Below are positions 1 to 9,070 of a stretch of DNA of 64,000 nt, one piece after another; the stretch's first letter is position 1; each line of letters starts with the position of its first letter. The DNA is taken from contig NZ_AUMT01000008.1 of the NCBI RefSeq assembly GCF_000430825.1, positions 158,047-222,046 of the forward strand, in the 5' to 3' direction. The position numbers were made by a program, and so were the translations under genes. Under the pieces are notes generated by a model. That model had not been told where the DNA came from. It made no database searches and was given only the letters and a program-made list of their open reading frames with translations. This DNA is from Chryseobacterium daeguense DSM 19388. Lineage in GTDB: Bacteria > Bacteroidota > Bacteroidia > Flavobacteriales > Weeksellaceae.

Positions 1-2
1 AT

Positions 3-194
3 ATCAGAGCAGCTCTCAGTATTGTTGCCATAAGACATATTGTGGTTCAGGTAGAAGGGAAATTCGGGTATATCAATATGCCGGATATCAAAACTACTCT
101 TAACAATAAGCCGGATAAGGCTTCACAGGATTTTGTGTATGGTGAGGTGGATTTTGGGATCGGATATACATTTAATACAAAAAAGTATAATTAA
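3..194 (+). CDS. C-terminal end of a probable outer-membrane beta-barrel protein (partial)
   Basis: The frame is open from the window edge to a TAA at 192-194 and encodes the last 63 residues of a protein. The end alternates polar and hydrophobic residues (GEVDFGIGYTF followed by NTKKYN), as in the last strand of an outer-membrane barrel, though the usual terminal aromatic residue is not the last one. It lies 45 nt upstream of nuoG on the same strand, so it may be an unrelated envelope gene lodged in the complex I operon. The family cannot be named from this fragment. Confidence 0.6.
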   Translation: MRAALSIVAIRHIVVQVEGKFGYINMPDIKTTLNNKPDKASQDFVYGEVDFGIGYTFNTKKYN

Positions 195-239
195 AATATA
201 GCTGAACTGCTTAAACAGTATAAGCGAAAAGCATAGAAT

Positions 240-1238
240 ATGAGCGAAGAGGTTAAAAAATTCAAAATAACAATAGACGGACAAACTACTGAAGTTTTGC
301 CTGGAACTTCTATTTTGGAAGCAGCAAGACAGATCGGTGGAAAATCTGTACCTCCTGCAATGTGCTATTACAGCAAATTGGAAACCAGTGGAGGAAGATG
401 CAGAACTTGCCTGGTGGAAGTTTCTAAAGGGTCTGAAGCAGATCCTCGCCCTATGCCAAAATTGGTTGCAAGCTGCAGAACAAACGTGATGGATGGTATG
501 GAAGTAAAAAATCTTACTTCTGAAAAAGCTCAGGAAGGTAGAAAAGCTGTCACTGAGTTTTTGCTGGTAAATCACCCGCTTGACTGCCCTATTTGTGATC
601 AGGCCGGAGAATGCCACCTTCAGGATCTTGGCTATGAGCACGGAGTAGAAAATACCAGAACAGAATTCGAAAGAAATACGTATGACGCAGACGATCTTGG
701 CCCTCATATTAAATTAAATATGAACCGTTGTATTCTGTGTGCAAGATGTGTATTAGCTGCAAACCAGCTGACAGGTGAAAGAGAACACGGAATTCTTTTC
801 AGAGGAGATCACGCTGAAATTTCAACGTATTTAAATAAAGCTTTAGACAATGACTTCATCGGAAACGTTATTGACGTTTGTCCGGTAGGAGCATTAACAG
901 ACAGAACAGCCCGTTTTGCAAGCAGAGTCTGGTTTACAAAGCCTATGAACGCTTCTTGTAAATGTGATAAGTGTTCAGGAAAAGCTACGGTTTGGATGAA
1001 AGGTGATGAAATTGTGAGAGTTACTGCAAGAAAAGACCAGTGGGGTGAAGTGGAAGAATTCATCTGCGATACCTGCCGTTTCGAAAGAAAAGAACTTTCT
1101 GACTGGAACATCGAAGGTCCTAGACATATCGACAGACATTCAGTTATTTCATTGAACCACTACGAAAAGCCTAAGGATGAGCTAAGAGTTTTAGAAAACC
1201 CGATGGCTAAAGAAATCAGTGAAAAAGACGAAAAATAA
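240..1238 (+). CDS. nuoG: NADH-quinone oxidoreductase subunit G, short form without the molybdopterin-like domain
   Basis: This is the iron-sulfur subunit of the peripheral arm of complex I, passing electrons from the NADH module toward quinone. The 332 residues show an N-terminal 2Fe-2S ferredoxin domain (Cys42, 54, 57, 79). The NuoG-specific His-Cys 4Fe-4S site follows (His112, Cys116, 119, 125), then a 4Fe-4S site (Cys164, 167, 170, 214). A further cluster has C240-x-C-x2-C and CDTC near 275. Proteobacterial NuoG is about 900 residues and carries a long formate-dehydrogenase-like domain that is absent here; short forms are known in Flavobacteriia. ATG at 240 gives a full ferredoxin domain. 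It is the first nuo gene seen whole, and nuoA-F must lie upstream. Confidence 0.93.
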   Translation: MSEEVKKFKITIDGQTTEVLPGTSILEAARQIGGKSVPPAMCYYSKLETSGGRCRTCLVEVSKGSEADPRPMPKLVASCRTNVMDGMEVKNLTSEKAQEGRKAVTEFLLVNHPLDCPICDQAGECHLQDLGYEHGVENTRTEFERNTYDADDLGPHIKLNMNRCILCARCVLAANQLTGEREHGILFRGDHAEISTYLNKALDNDFIGNVIDVCPVGALTDRTARFASRVWFTKPMNASCKCDKCSGKATVWMKGDEIVRVTARKDQWGEVEEFICDTCRFERKELSDWNIEGPRHIDRHSVISLNHYEKPKDELRVLENPMAKEISEKDEK

Positions 1239-1416
1239 AAAGCTAGAAGTCTGAAGATGGAAGATGGAGGTTTGTAACCGTAAAATATTCCACTTCTACT
1301 TCTAACTTTAATATCGTTAAAAAATAAAATAAATTGGTAATGTGATGATGAGTTAATGCCACGACGTGATAAACTTCCAGCTTCCAACTCCCATCTTCAA
1401 AACATTTAAATAAAAA
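1239..1416. repeat. Low-complexity inverted tract between nuoG and nuoH
   Basis: This 178-nt gap has a purine-rich left arm (gaagatggaagatgg at about 1253-1267) and a pyrimidine-rich right arm (cttccagcttccaactccc at about 1374-1392), so the ends can pair imperfectly. Similar word-like tracts fill the nuoH-nuoI and nuoM-nuoN gaps and several other spacers in the window. No ORF of note is present. Confidence 0.55.
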
Positions 1417-2481
1417 ATGGATTTACTTACATTTAAACTTATACTTGTATTAGCGCTTTTCCTGCTTTCGTTAACGATTGCGGCCTACTCTACCTGGGCG
1501 GAAAGAAAAGTTGCCTCTATTATGCAGGATAGAATCGGTCCAAACAGAGCCGGACCTTTCGGATTGCTGCAGCCTCTTGCTGACGGTGGAAAATTTTTCT
1601 TTAAAGAAGATTTTACGCCTGCCAATGCAGAAAAATTCCTTTTCGTATTGGGGCCGGCGTTGGTAATGTTTATTTCATTAATCACAGGAGCGGTTATTCC
1701 TTGGGGTAAAAGTTTAAATTTTGGTGGAGTTTCTTATGATCTTCAGGTGGCTAACATTGACGTTGGTGTACTTTTCATCATCGGAATGGCTTCCATTGGC
1801 GTTTACGGAATTATGATCGGAGGTTGGGCTTCGAATAACAAATATTCATTATTAGGCGCTATCCGTGCTTCTTCTCAGATGATTTCTTACGAATTGGCAA
1901 TGGGATTGGCATTACTTTCTATCATTATGATGACAGGAAGTTTAGATTTAAAAGAAATTACAGAAAGTCAAACTGGCGGAAAACTTTGGGGAGTTATTCC
2001 TTGGGTTTCAGGCTTGAACTGGAACATTTTCTACCAGCCGATTGCATTCCTTGTTTTCTTCGTAGCTGCTTTAGCAGAAACAAACAGGCATCCATTCGAT
2101 TTACCAGAGTGTGAATCTGAATTGGTAACAGGATATTCTACAGAATACTCATCCATGAAATTAGGTTTGTACATGTTCGGTGAATACGTGAATATGTTTA
2201 TTTCTAATGCTTTCATGGTTGTCCTTTTCTTCGGTGGTTACAACTATCCCGGAATTGAATGGGCAACAGAACATTGGGGAGAAAATATTGCTGGAATTAT
2301 CAGTATTGGAGCATTCTTAACTAAAACAATCATCGGAATTTTGATCTTTATGTGGATAAGATGGACGCTTCCGAGATTTAGATATGACCAGTTAATGCAC
2401 TTGGGATGGAAAACGTTGATTCCAATGGCATTGGTGAACTTGCTGATTACAGGAGCTGTAATTTTAGCATTTGGAAATTAG
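1417..2481 (+). CDS. nuoH: NADH-quinone oxidoreductase subunit H
   Basis: This is the membrane subunit of complex I that forms the quinone-binding chamber where the peripheral and membrane arms meet. The 354-residue protein has about eight hydrophobic segments. It carries family signatures: TWAERKVASIMQDRIGPNR at 27-45 and AETNRHPFDLPECESELV in the middle, the acidic loop that contributes to quinone reduction and proton coupling. Length and both ends fit the family. It follows nuoG after 178 nt of repeat-like spacer and precedes nuoI by 111 nt, so transcription probably continues through both gaps because no terminator is visible. Confidence 0.96.
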   Translation: MDLLTFKLILVLALFLLSLTIAAYSTWAERKVASIMQDRIGPNRAGPFGLLQPLADGGKFFFKEDFTPANAEKFLFVLGPALVMFISLITGAVIPWGKSLNFGGVSYDLQVANIDVGVLFIIGMASIGVYGIMIGGWASNNKYSLLGAIRASSQMISYELAMGLALLSIIMMTGSLDLKEITESQTGGKLWGVIPWVSGLNWNIFYQPIAFLVFFVAALAETNRHPFDLPECESELVTGYSTEYSSMKLGLYMFGEYVNMFISNAFMVVLFFGGYNYPGIEWATEHWGENIAGIISIGAFLTKTIIGILIFMWIRWTLPRFRYDQLMHLGWKTLIPMALVNLLITGAVILAFGN

Positions 2482-2592
2482 AATAATTTGAAAATGAGAT
2501 GATGTGATGATGTGATAATTTGGTGATCCGGGTAAAACTTCCCGCTTCCATCTTCTAACATCTAACGTCTAACATCTAACATCTATAATTAA
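2482..2592. repeat. Low-complexity tract between nuoH and nuoI
   Basis: A spacer of 111 nt built from repeated short words: gatgatgtgatgatgtgat near 2498-2515, then cttcccgcttccatcttc and several copies of taacatc (one as taacgtc) up to 2585. It resembles the tracts at 1239-1416 and 27020-27093. Confidence 0.5.
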
Positions 2593-3150
2593 ATGAAATT
2601 AACTAACAGATCAAAAGTTGTTTCTAATAAAGAAATGACCCTTGCTGAAAAAATCTACTTACCTGCAATTTTTACAGGAATGGGGATTACATTTAAGCAT
2701 GCTGTAAGAACCGTATTGAAAGGTGCTCCCGCAGTATATTCATATCCGGAAGTGCAGAAACCGAGAGCAGAAATCTGGAGAGGTCAGCACGTTTTGAAAA
2801 GAGACGAGGAAGGCAGAGAAAGATGTACAGCTTGCGGGCTTTGTGCAGTGGCCTGTCCTGCAGAAGCAATTACAATGACTGCTGCTGAGAGAACCAAGGA
2901 AGAGAAGCACCTTTACAGAGAGGAAAAATACGCATCAGTATATGAAATTAATATGCTGAGATGTATTTTCTGCGGTATGTGTGAAGAAGCCTGTCCAAAA
3001 TCTGCAATCTATCTTACAGACAGATTGGTAGACGTGGAAACCAACAGAGGTTCTTTCATTTACGGAAAAGATAAGTTGGTGGAAAAAATAAATGAAAGGA
3101 TTGATATCACAGAAAGACAATCCGAGAAACAAAAAAATGCGGTAAAATAA
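2593..3150 (+). CDS. nuoI: NADH-quinone oxidoreductase subunit I (two 4Fe-4S clusters)
   Basis: A ferredoxin-type subunit of the complex I peripheral arm that relays electrons to the terminal cluster next to quinone. The 185-residue protein has an N-terminal amphipathic membrane-contact segment and two 8Fe ferredoxin motifs, CTACGLCAVACP and CIFCGMCEEACP, each supplying C-x2-C-x2-C-x3-C. Its TAA overlaps the ATG of nuoJ by one base (taATG at 3148-3152), which implies translational coupling. The last 30 residues are charged and vary within the family. Confidence 0.96.
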   Translation: MKLTNRSKVVSNKEMTLAEKIYLPAIFTGMGITFKHAVRTVLKGAPAVYSYPEVQKPRAEIWRGQHVLKRDEEGRERCTACGLCAVACPAEAITMTAAERTKEEKHLYREEKYASVYEINMLRCIFCGMCEEACPKSAIYLTDRLVDVETNRGSFIYGKDKLVEKINERIDITERQSEKQKNAVK

Positions 3151-3647
3151 TGGATCAGTTTTTATTTTTCTTGGTGGCGTTTTTAGCAGTGGCGAGTGCG
3201 GTGTATTTCGTATTTGCCAGAAATCCTTTATATGCTATTTTGTCATTAATTGTTACAATGTTTTCTATTGCAGGCATGTACATCCTTCTGAATGCACAAT
3301 TCCTTGCGATTATCCAGATTATTGTTTACGCAGGAGCCATCATGGTATTATTCCTTTATATCCTGATGATGCTTAACCTTAATAAACAAGACGAAAGTAA
3401 GAAGAACAATACTTTAAAATTTGTTGGAGTTTTTACGGCCGGTCTTTTATTAATTGGAGTTTTAGGTGTATTCAGAGGAGTTCAGGACAATCATGTTGTT
3501 GTTGAAAATGTAGACAAGGGCGTTGGTCTTACGAAAAATCTGGGCAGACTTTTGTTTAATGAATATGTTTTACCGTTTGAGCTTGCATCCATCCTTATTT
3601 TGGCAGGTATTGTAGGTGCGGTATTAATCGGTAAAAAAGATTTATAA
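3150..3647 (+). CDS. nuoJ: NADH-quinone oxidoreductase subunit J
   Basis: This antiporter-associated membrane subunit of complex I has a kinked helix thought to help couple quinone reduction to proton transport. The 165 residues contain five predicted membrane segments, and the conserved stretch IIVYAGAIMVLFLYILMML is clear around residues 57-75. It overlaps nuoI by one base and is followed by nuoK after 4 nt, so it lies inside a tightly packed stretch of the operon. Confidence 0.95.
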   Translation: MDQFLFFLVAFLAVASAVYFVFARNPLYAILSLIVTMFSIAGMYILLNAQFLAIIQIIVYAGAIMVLFLYILMMLNLNKQDESKKNNTLKFVGVFTAGLLLIGVLGVFRGVQDNHVVVENVDKGVGLTKNLGRLLFNEYVLPFELASILILAGIVGAVLIGKKDL

Positions 3648-3651
3648 AATT

Positions 3652-3981
3652 ATGGGAGAAGTAAATACATTTATACAAAGCATCCCTCTGAATTATTTCA
3701 TCATTCTTTCGTCAGTATTATTCTGTCTGGGAGTGTTGGGAGTATTATTGAGAAAAAATGCTATTGTTATTTTGGGTTGTGTAGAGCTTATGCTGAATTC
3801 TGTAAACCTTTTATTGGCTGCGTTTTCTGCATACAAAGGTAACGGCGACGGACAACTTTTAGTTTTCTTCATTATGGTGGTGGCTGCTGCGGAAGTGGCG
3901 GTAGGCTTGGCAATTATTGCTATGCTGTATAGAAATACCCGTTCTGTTGATGTAAGTATATTTAATAAATTAAGAGGATAA
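3652..3981 (+). CDS. nuoK: NADH-quinone oxidoreductase subunit K
   Basis: A small three-helix membrane subunit of complex I, 109 residues, in the proton channel next to NuoJ and NuoN. The buried glutamates expected in the second and third helices are visible (CVELMLNSVNLLL and AAAEVAVGLAI). Length is typical. The start is ATG 4 nt after the nuoJ stop, and nuoL starts 2 nt after its own stop. Confidence 0.96.
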   Translation: MGEVNTFIQSIPLNYFIILSSVLFCLGVLGVLLRKNAIVILGCVELMLNSVNLLLAAFSAYKGNGDGQLLVFFIMVVAAAEVAVGLAIIAMLYRNTRSVDVSIFNKLRG

Positions 3982-3983
3982 GA

Positions 3984-5897
3984 ATGGAAAATCTAGTATA
4001 TGCAATAATACTTTTACCACTTTTAGGGTTTCTTATAAACGGTTTATTCGGGAAAAATCTTCCAAAAATATTGGTAGGTTCTCTGGCTACGACAATGGTT
4101 TTTATCCCATTCTGTATTGCTGTAAGTATTTTCATGAATTTTAATTCCGAAAGCCCTGCTGTCATTGTAAAAGCTTTTGAATGGTTTAGAGTAAATGGAG
4201 TTCAGATCAATTTCGGTTTCCAGATCGATCAGCTGTCGTTAATGATGATAATGATCATCACAGGGATCGGATCTTTGATTCACCTCTACTCTATCGGATA
4301 TATGAGCCATGATAAAGGATTCTATAAGTTTTTCACTTATCTGAACCTGTTTATCTTCTCCATGTTATTATTGGTAATGGGAAGCAACTACCTGATCTTA
4401 TTCATCGGATGGGAAGGTGTAGGATTGTGTTCTTACTTACTGATCGGATTCTGGTACACCAACGAAGAATATGGTAAAGCAGCAAGAAAAGCTTTCATCA
4501 TGAACAGAATTGGTGACCTTGCGTTGTTGATCGGTATCTTCATGATCGCCGGACAAACCAACGCTGTTGATTATTTAACAGTAGCTGAAAACGCAGGCAA
4601 ATTTGAATTAGATGGAAGCGTAATTATTTTTATTACGGCGAGTTTATTTATCGGTGCAACGGGTAAATCTGCTCAGGTTCCATTATATACTTGGTTACCG
4701 GACGCGATGGCTGGTCCAACTCCAGTTTCTGCGTTAATTCACGCGGCAACGATGGTTACGGCAGGTATTTATTTAGTAGTAAGATCAAATTTCTTATTTA
4801 CGTTGGCCCCAACCGTTCAGGGAGGAATTTTATTCATCGGATTCTTAACGGCTGCTTTGGCAGGATTTTACGCACTACGTCAGAACGACATCAAAAAAGT
4901 ATTAGCCTACTCTACCGTTTCACAGCTTGGATTTATGTTCATTGCTTTAGGATTGGGAGCTTATACTACGGCGATGTTCCACGTAATGACTCACGCTTTC
5001 TTCAAAGCATTATTGTTCCTGGGCGCAGGTTCTGTAATTCACGCAATGAGCAACGAACAGGATATGCGTTTCATGGGAGGTCTTAAAAAATATATTCCTC
5101 TTACTCATGCCACTTTCCTTATCGGGACATTGGCCATTTCAGGATTCCCTTTATTATCGGGAATGATTTCTAAAGACGAAATTTTAGTAGCAGCTTTCGC
5201 TAAAAATCCTGTTTACTGGGTAATTTTATTTGTTTTAGCGGCTGTTACTGCAACATACATGTTCAGACTGTACTATCTTACCTTCCACGGAGAATTCAGA
5301 GGTACTGAAGAACAGAAACACCACTTACACGAAAGCCCGTCTAATATGACAATACCATTGATCGTATTAGCTATGCTTTCTGTTTTAGGTGGTTTAATTA
5401 ACCTTCCTCACTTCATAGGCCACGGTCATTATGCAAAATTAATGGAATGGCTAAAACCGGTTCTTACTGAGGAAAGCTTTAAGCAAATGGAAGCTACCCT
5501 TTCGGGAGTTCCGTTTGGTACTGAAATGATATTATTGGGAGCAACAGTTCTGATGTTCTTCTGTGTTTGGTTTATTGTTAAAAATACTTATGTTAACAAG
5601 AAAAAACAGGCTTTACCGGAAGAGATGTATACAGGATGGGAAAAACTGTCTGCCAGAAAATTATATATTGACGAACTTTACAATGCAATTATTGTAAAAA
5701 CTGTTGAAGGATTAGGGCGCGGAGGAAAGATGTTTGACAAAGGTATTCTTGATCGTTTTGTAGATTTTGTGGGTGACGGCGCTGAAGACAGCGGAAAAGC
5801 CATGAAGCGTATTCAGAACGGAAATGTTGAGAATTACATTTTGATCATGTCTTTAGCGGTGGGAATTATATTAATTGTTAACTTTTTATTACAATAA
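3984..5897 (+). CDS. nuoL: NADH-quinone oxidoreductase subunit L
   Basis: This is the distal antiporter-like proton-pumping subunit of complex I. The 637 residues carry the Proton_antipo_N and Proton_antipo_M domains with FIGWEGVGLCSYLLIGFW, the ALIHAATMVTAG segment and MTHAFFKALLFLGAG. The C-terminus ends in a last membrane helix after a long amphipathic region, as expected for the lateral helix of NuoL. The size is in the usual range. It is packed tightly between nuoK (2 nt) and nuoM (2 nt). Confidence 0.96.
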   Translation: MENLVYAIILLPLLGFLINGLFGKNLPKILVGSLATTMVFIPFCIAVSIFMNFNSESPAVIVKAFEWFRVNGVQINFGFQIDQLSLMMIMIITGIGSLIHLYSIGYMSHDKGFYKFFTYLNLFIFSMLLLVMGSNYLILFIGWEGVGLCSYLLIGFWYTNEEYGKAARKAFIMNRIGDLALLIGIFMIAGQTNAVDYLTVAENAGKFELDGSVIIFITASLFIGATGKSAQVPLYTWLPDAMAGPTPVSALIHAATMVTAGIYLVVRSNFLFTLAPTVQGGILFIGFLTAALAGFYALRQNDIKKVLAYSTVSQLGFMFIALGLGAYTTAMFHVMTHAFFKALLFLGAGSVIHAMSNEQDMRFMGGLKKYIPLTHATFLIGTLAISGFPLLSGMISKDEILVAAFAKNPVYWVILFVLAAVTATYMFRLYYLTFHGEFRGTEEQKHHLHESPSNMTIPLIVLAMLSVLGGLINLPHFIGHGHYAKLMEWLKPVLTEESFKQMEATLSGVPFGTEMILLGATVLMFFCVWFIVKNTYVNKKKQALPEEMYTGWEKLSARKLYIDELYNAIIVKTVEGLGRGGKMFDKGILDRFVDFVGDGAEDSGKAMKRIQNGNVENYILIMSLAVGIILIVNFLLQ

Positions 5898-5899
5898 TA

Positions 5900-7393
5900 A
5901 TGTCTGGTTTGTTATTAACATTATTACTATTACCTCTAGTAGGTTCGGGATTAGTTTTTGCGTGGAAAAACAATTCCAGCAAATATTTGGCATTGGGAAT
6001 TGCATTGGTTCAGATGCTGGTTACCTTCTACATTGCGGCGGATTTTAATTTTGCTCCGACGGTAGACAGCGTATTACAGCATGAGATCAATTATCCCTGG
6101 TCACAATTTATGAAGAGTTCTCTTCACTTCGGTATCGATGGGATGAGCCTGCTTCTTTTATTGCTGACTAATATTTTAGCGCCAATCATTATTTTATCTT
6201 CTTTTAATGAAAATGTAAGCTACAGAAATACTTTCTACGGTTTGATTCTGCTGATGCAGTTCGGGCTTGTAGGAGTTTTCACATCGCTTGACGGATTATT
6301 ATTCTATATTTTCTGGGAAGTAACGCTGATTCCGATCTGGTTTATTGCCGGACTTTGGGGTCAGGAAAATAAAAGATTTGAATTCACTACGAAATTCTTC
6401 GTATATACATTCGTTGGGTCATTATTCATGCTAGCCGGATTGATTTATGTTTACAATCACTCTGCATCTTTTGCCCTGACAGATTTATATAATGCTCAAT
6501 TAAACGAAACACAGCAGACTGTGGTATTCTGGTTCATTTTCTTTGCCTTTGCAGTGAAATTGCCGGTATTCCCTTTCCATACATGGCAGCCAGACACCTA
6601 TACCTATTCACCAACGCAGGGCTCGATGTTATTATCAGGGATCATGCTAAAAATGGCGGTATATGGGGTTATGCGTTATTTATTACCAATCACTCCGCTT
6701 CCGATTGCAGGAATTTCAGGACAGATTGTAATTATTCTTGCGATTGTAGGAATTGTACATGGAGCTTTAATCGCGATCATCCAGACAGATATGAAAAGAA
6801 TCATTGCGTATTCTTCTTTCTCTCACGTTGGATTAATGGTGGCAGGTATCTTTGCTTCAGCAGTAATTTCTTTAAGAGGAACTTTCAATGTTGAGGGTGC
6901 TGAAGGGGCTTTGGTACAGACATTTGCTCACGGTATCAACGTGGTAGGTCTATTCTACTGTTGTGATATTTTATATAAGAGATTTAAATCAAGAGACATC
7001 AGACAAATGGGAGGCCTTGCAAAAGTAACACCTAAGTTTGCCGTATTGTTCTTGATCATTATATTAGGTTCAATGGGAGTTCCATTGACTAATGGATTCA
7101 TCGGGGAATTTATTTTGTTGAAATCGGTTTATGATTTTAACGGAACAGCAGCAGTAATTGCTGGTCTTACGGTAATTCTTTGTGCTGTATACTTATTAAG
7201 ATTCTACGGAAAAGCAATGTTTGGGCAGGGAGATGAAGCGGTATTAAGTACAGCGAAAGATTTATCTGCAGTAGAATTTTCTGTATTGGCAAGTTTAGCG
7301 GTTTTTGTGATTGTACTTGGTATTTTCCCACAGCCGGTAATCGAAATGGTGAGTAGTTCAGTGAAGTTTATCTACGCTTCAATGGCCAATTAA
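5900..7393 (+). CDS. nuoM: NADH-quinone oxidoreductase subunit M
   Basis: A proton-pumping, antiporter-like membrane subunit of complex I. The 497 residues form about 14 hydrophobic segments. Family landmarks are FYIFWEVTLIPIWFIAGLWG with its key glutamate, KLPVFPFHTWQPDTY and FSHVGLMVAG. It starts 2 nt after nuoL and is followed by a 114-nt low-complexity gap before nuoN. Confidence 0.96.
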   Translation: MSGLLLTLLLLPLVGSGLVFAWKNNSSKYLALGIALVQMLVTFYIAADFNFAPTVDSVLQHEINYPWSQFMKSSLHFGIDGMSLLLLLLTNILAPIIILSSFNENVSYRNTFYGLILLMQFGLVGVFTSLDGLLFYIFWEVTLIPIWFIAGLWGQENKRFEFTTKFFVYTFVGSLFMLAGLIYVYNHSASFALTDLYNAQLNETQQTVVFWFIFFAFAVKLPVFPFHTWQPDTYTYSPTQGSMLLSGIMLKMAVYGVMRYLLPITPLPIAGISGQIVIILAIVGIVHGALIAIIQTDMKRIIAYSSFSHVGLMVAGIFASAVISLRGTFNVEGAEGALVQTFAHGINVVGLFYCCDILYKRFKSRDIRQMGGLAKVTPKFAVLFLIIILGSMGVPLTNGFIGEFILLKSVYDFNGTAAVIAGLTVILCAVYLLRFYGKAMFGQGDEAVLSTAKDLSAVEFSVLASLAVFVIVLGIFPQPVIEMVSSSVKFIYASMAN

Positions 7394-7507
7394 TATTAAA
7401 AGATTTAAAAATTAAAAAATTAAGAGATCGAGAAGAATAAAGAGGAAAGAACAAAGGCTTTAGACTTTGAACTTTAAACTTTGAACTCAAAATCTCAAAC
7501 ATAAATT
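7394..7507. repeat. Low-complexity tract between nuoM and nuoN
   Basis: This 114-nt spacer has an AG-rich first part (aaattaaaaaattaagagat) and a second part made of variants of tttgaactttaaa ending in ctcaaaatctcaaac. It is the third such tract inside the nuo operon. No gene or terminator was seen. Confidence 0.5.
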
Positions 7508-8887
7508 ATGAGTGTTTTAATTATTGTTTTCCTAACGGCAGTTGTTGCGTTATTTTCAGGAGTTTTTGAACAAGGGAAATTCGCAAGATACATTGGGATT
7601 TTGGGATTAATCATCGCATTATGTGTGAGTTTCATGCCGGAATGTGCTTTCTTTGAACAGTACAGACACATGTATGACTACACCGCAAATACTGCGCTAT
7701 TCACTAAAATATCAATCGTAACGACATTATTACTATTCTTTTTGGGAGGTTTTGCATTCAGCAACCACAGAAGCCACCAGTCAGAATTATATGCATTAAT
7801 ACTTTTTGCTCTTTGTGGAGGGATTATCCTTTTCGGATACCAAAACATGGTAACATTATTCTTAGGAGTTGAAATCCTTTCTATTCCTTTATACGTAATG
7901 GCAGGAGCTAATAAAACAGATTTGAGATCAAACGAAGCTTCCATTAAATATTTCCTTATGGGTGCATTCGCTACAGGTTTCCTGTTGTTCGGTATTGCAT
8001 TTATCTACGGAAGTGCCGGAAGTTTTGATTTATATAAAATTCACGATTTTGGGGTAGCAAATCCTAAGGATGTCATGTTTATTTTAGGGGTTTTATTAAT
8101 CCTTTGTGCATTGGCATTCAAAGTAGCATTAGCGCCTTTCCACATGTGGAGCCCTGATGTTTATTACGGTGCGCCTTCACTGATTACAGCTTTTATGGCG
8201 AGTGTGGTAAAAATCTCAGGATTTTTCGCATTGTTTAGGTTAATGACCATCGGGTTTGGTGGTGTTACAGGAGAATGGATCAATGTTTTCGGAGTATTCT
8301 TAATTATCACATTGCTTTTAGCGAACGTAATGGGTCTTGCCCAGACAAACGCAAAAAGAATGCTGGCATATTCTTCAGTTTCCCACGCGGGATACATTGG
8401 GTTGGTTTTCTTTGGGATGACAAGCCTTTCCACTTATAATTTAGCGTTTTATTTATTTGCTTACGCTTTATCTACAGTAGGAGTTTTCATGTGTCTTATT
8501 TATGTTGAAAAACTGAAAAGAGAAACTTCTTTCGGAGCTTTCAAAGGGTTGGCAAAAACAGAACCTTTATTAGCAACAGTAGCGGCAATTTCTATGCTTT
8601 CAATGGCGGGAGTTCCTTTAACGGCTGGTTTTATGGGTAAATTTGCTTTATTCTCCCAGGCAATGAACGGTGCGGCTTTTCTGGTTTTAATAGCCGTTTT
8701 AGGTTCAGCAGTTTCAATTGCTTATTATCTGAGACTGATTATTGCAATGTTCTTCTTCAAAGAAACATCATTCAAATCTTCAGAAAAAGTAACGGTTACT
8801 TATAATATAGTTGCGGTATTTGTAATTGCTTCAATCATTGTATTGGGCGTTGCTCCGGATTTATTTGCAAGAGCATTCGGATTATAA
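7508..8887 (+). CDS. nuoN: NADH-quinone oxidoreductase subunit N
   Basis: The third antiporter-like proton-pumping subunit of complex I, next to NuoK in the complex. The 459 residues show the Proton_antipo_M domain with LGVEILSIPLYVMAG, ALAFKVALAPFHMWSPDVY and MLAYSSVSHAGYIGL. The length is close to family norms. It is the last gene of the operon: a hairpin with a T-run follows 20 nt after the stop. Confidence 0.96.
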   Translation: MSVLIIVFLTAVVALFSGVFEQGKFARYIGILGLIIALCVSFMPECAFFEQYRHMYDYTANTALFTKISIVTTLLLFFLGGFAFSNHRSHQSELYALILFALCGGIILFGYQNMVTLFLGVEILSIPLYVMAGANKTDLRSNEASIKYFLMGAFATGFLLFGIAFIYGSAGSFDLYKIHDFGVANPKDVMFILGVLLILCALAFKVALAPFHMWSPDVYYGAPSLITAFMASVVKISGFFALFRLMTIGFGGVTGEWINVFGVFLIITLLLANVMGLAQTNAKRMLAYSSVSHAGYIGLVFFGMTSLSTYNLAFYLFAYALSTVGVFMCLIYVEKLKRETSFGAFKGLAKTEPLLATVAAISMLSMAGVPLTAGFMGKFALFSQAMNGAAFLVLIAVLGSAVSIAYYLRLIIAMFFFKETSFKSSEKVTVTYNIVAVFVIASIIVLGVAPDLFARAFGL

Positions 8888-8907
8888 AATTCGGATTTAA
8901 AAATAAT

Positions 8908-8945
8908 AAAGAAAGCACAGCAGAAATGTTGTGCTTCTTTTATTT
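8908..8945 (+). terminator. Rho-independent terminator of the nuo operon
   Basis: An imperfect stem (aagaaagcacagca with tgttgtgcttctt) is followed by tttattttat, directly after nuoN. Confidence 0.75.
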
Positions 8946-9070
8946 TATGCCGTTCTATGTTTTTAAGATAAATATGATCCTCTGCGGTGTTTGAACTTAA
9001 AAATTTAAATATAATTAAGTCAAAAAATAAAAATCTGCAATCCAAAATCCGGCTTTTTTCATAACTTTAC

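Noticed and set aside
123..707. Long minus-strand open frame opposite nuoG
   Set aside because: The translation is Phe/Ser-rich, has no recognisable motif, and lies entirely opposite the well-supported nuoG and its upstream region. It is a shadow frame.
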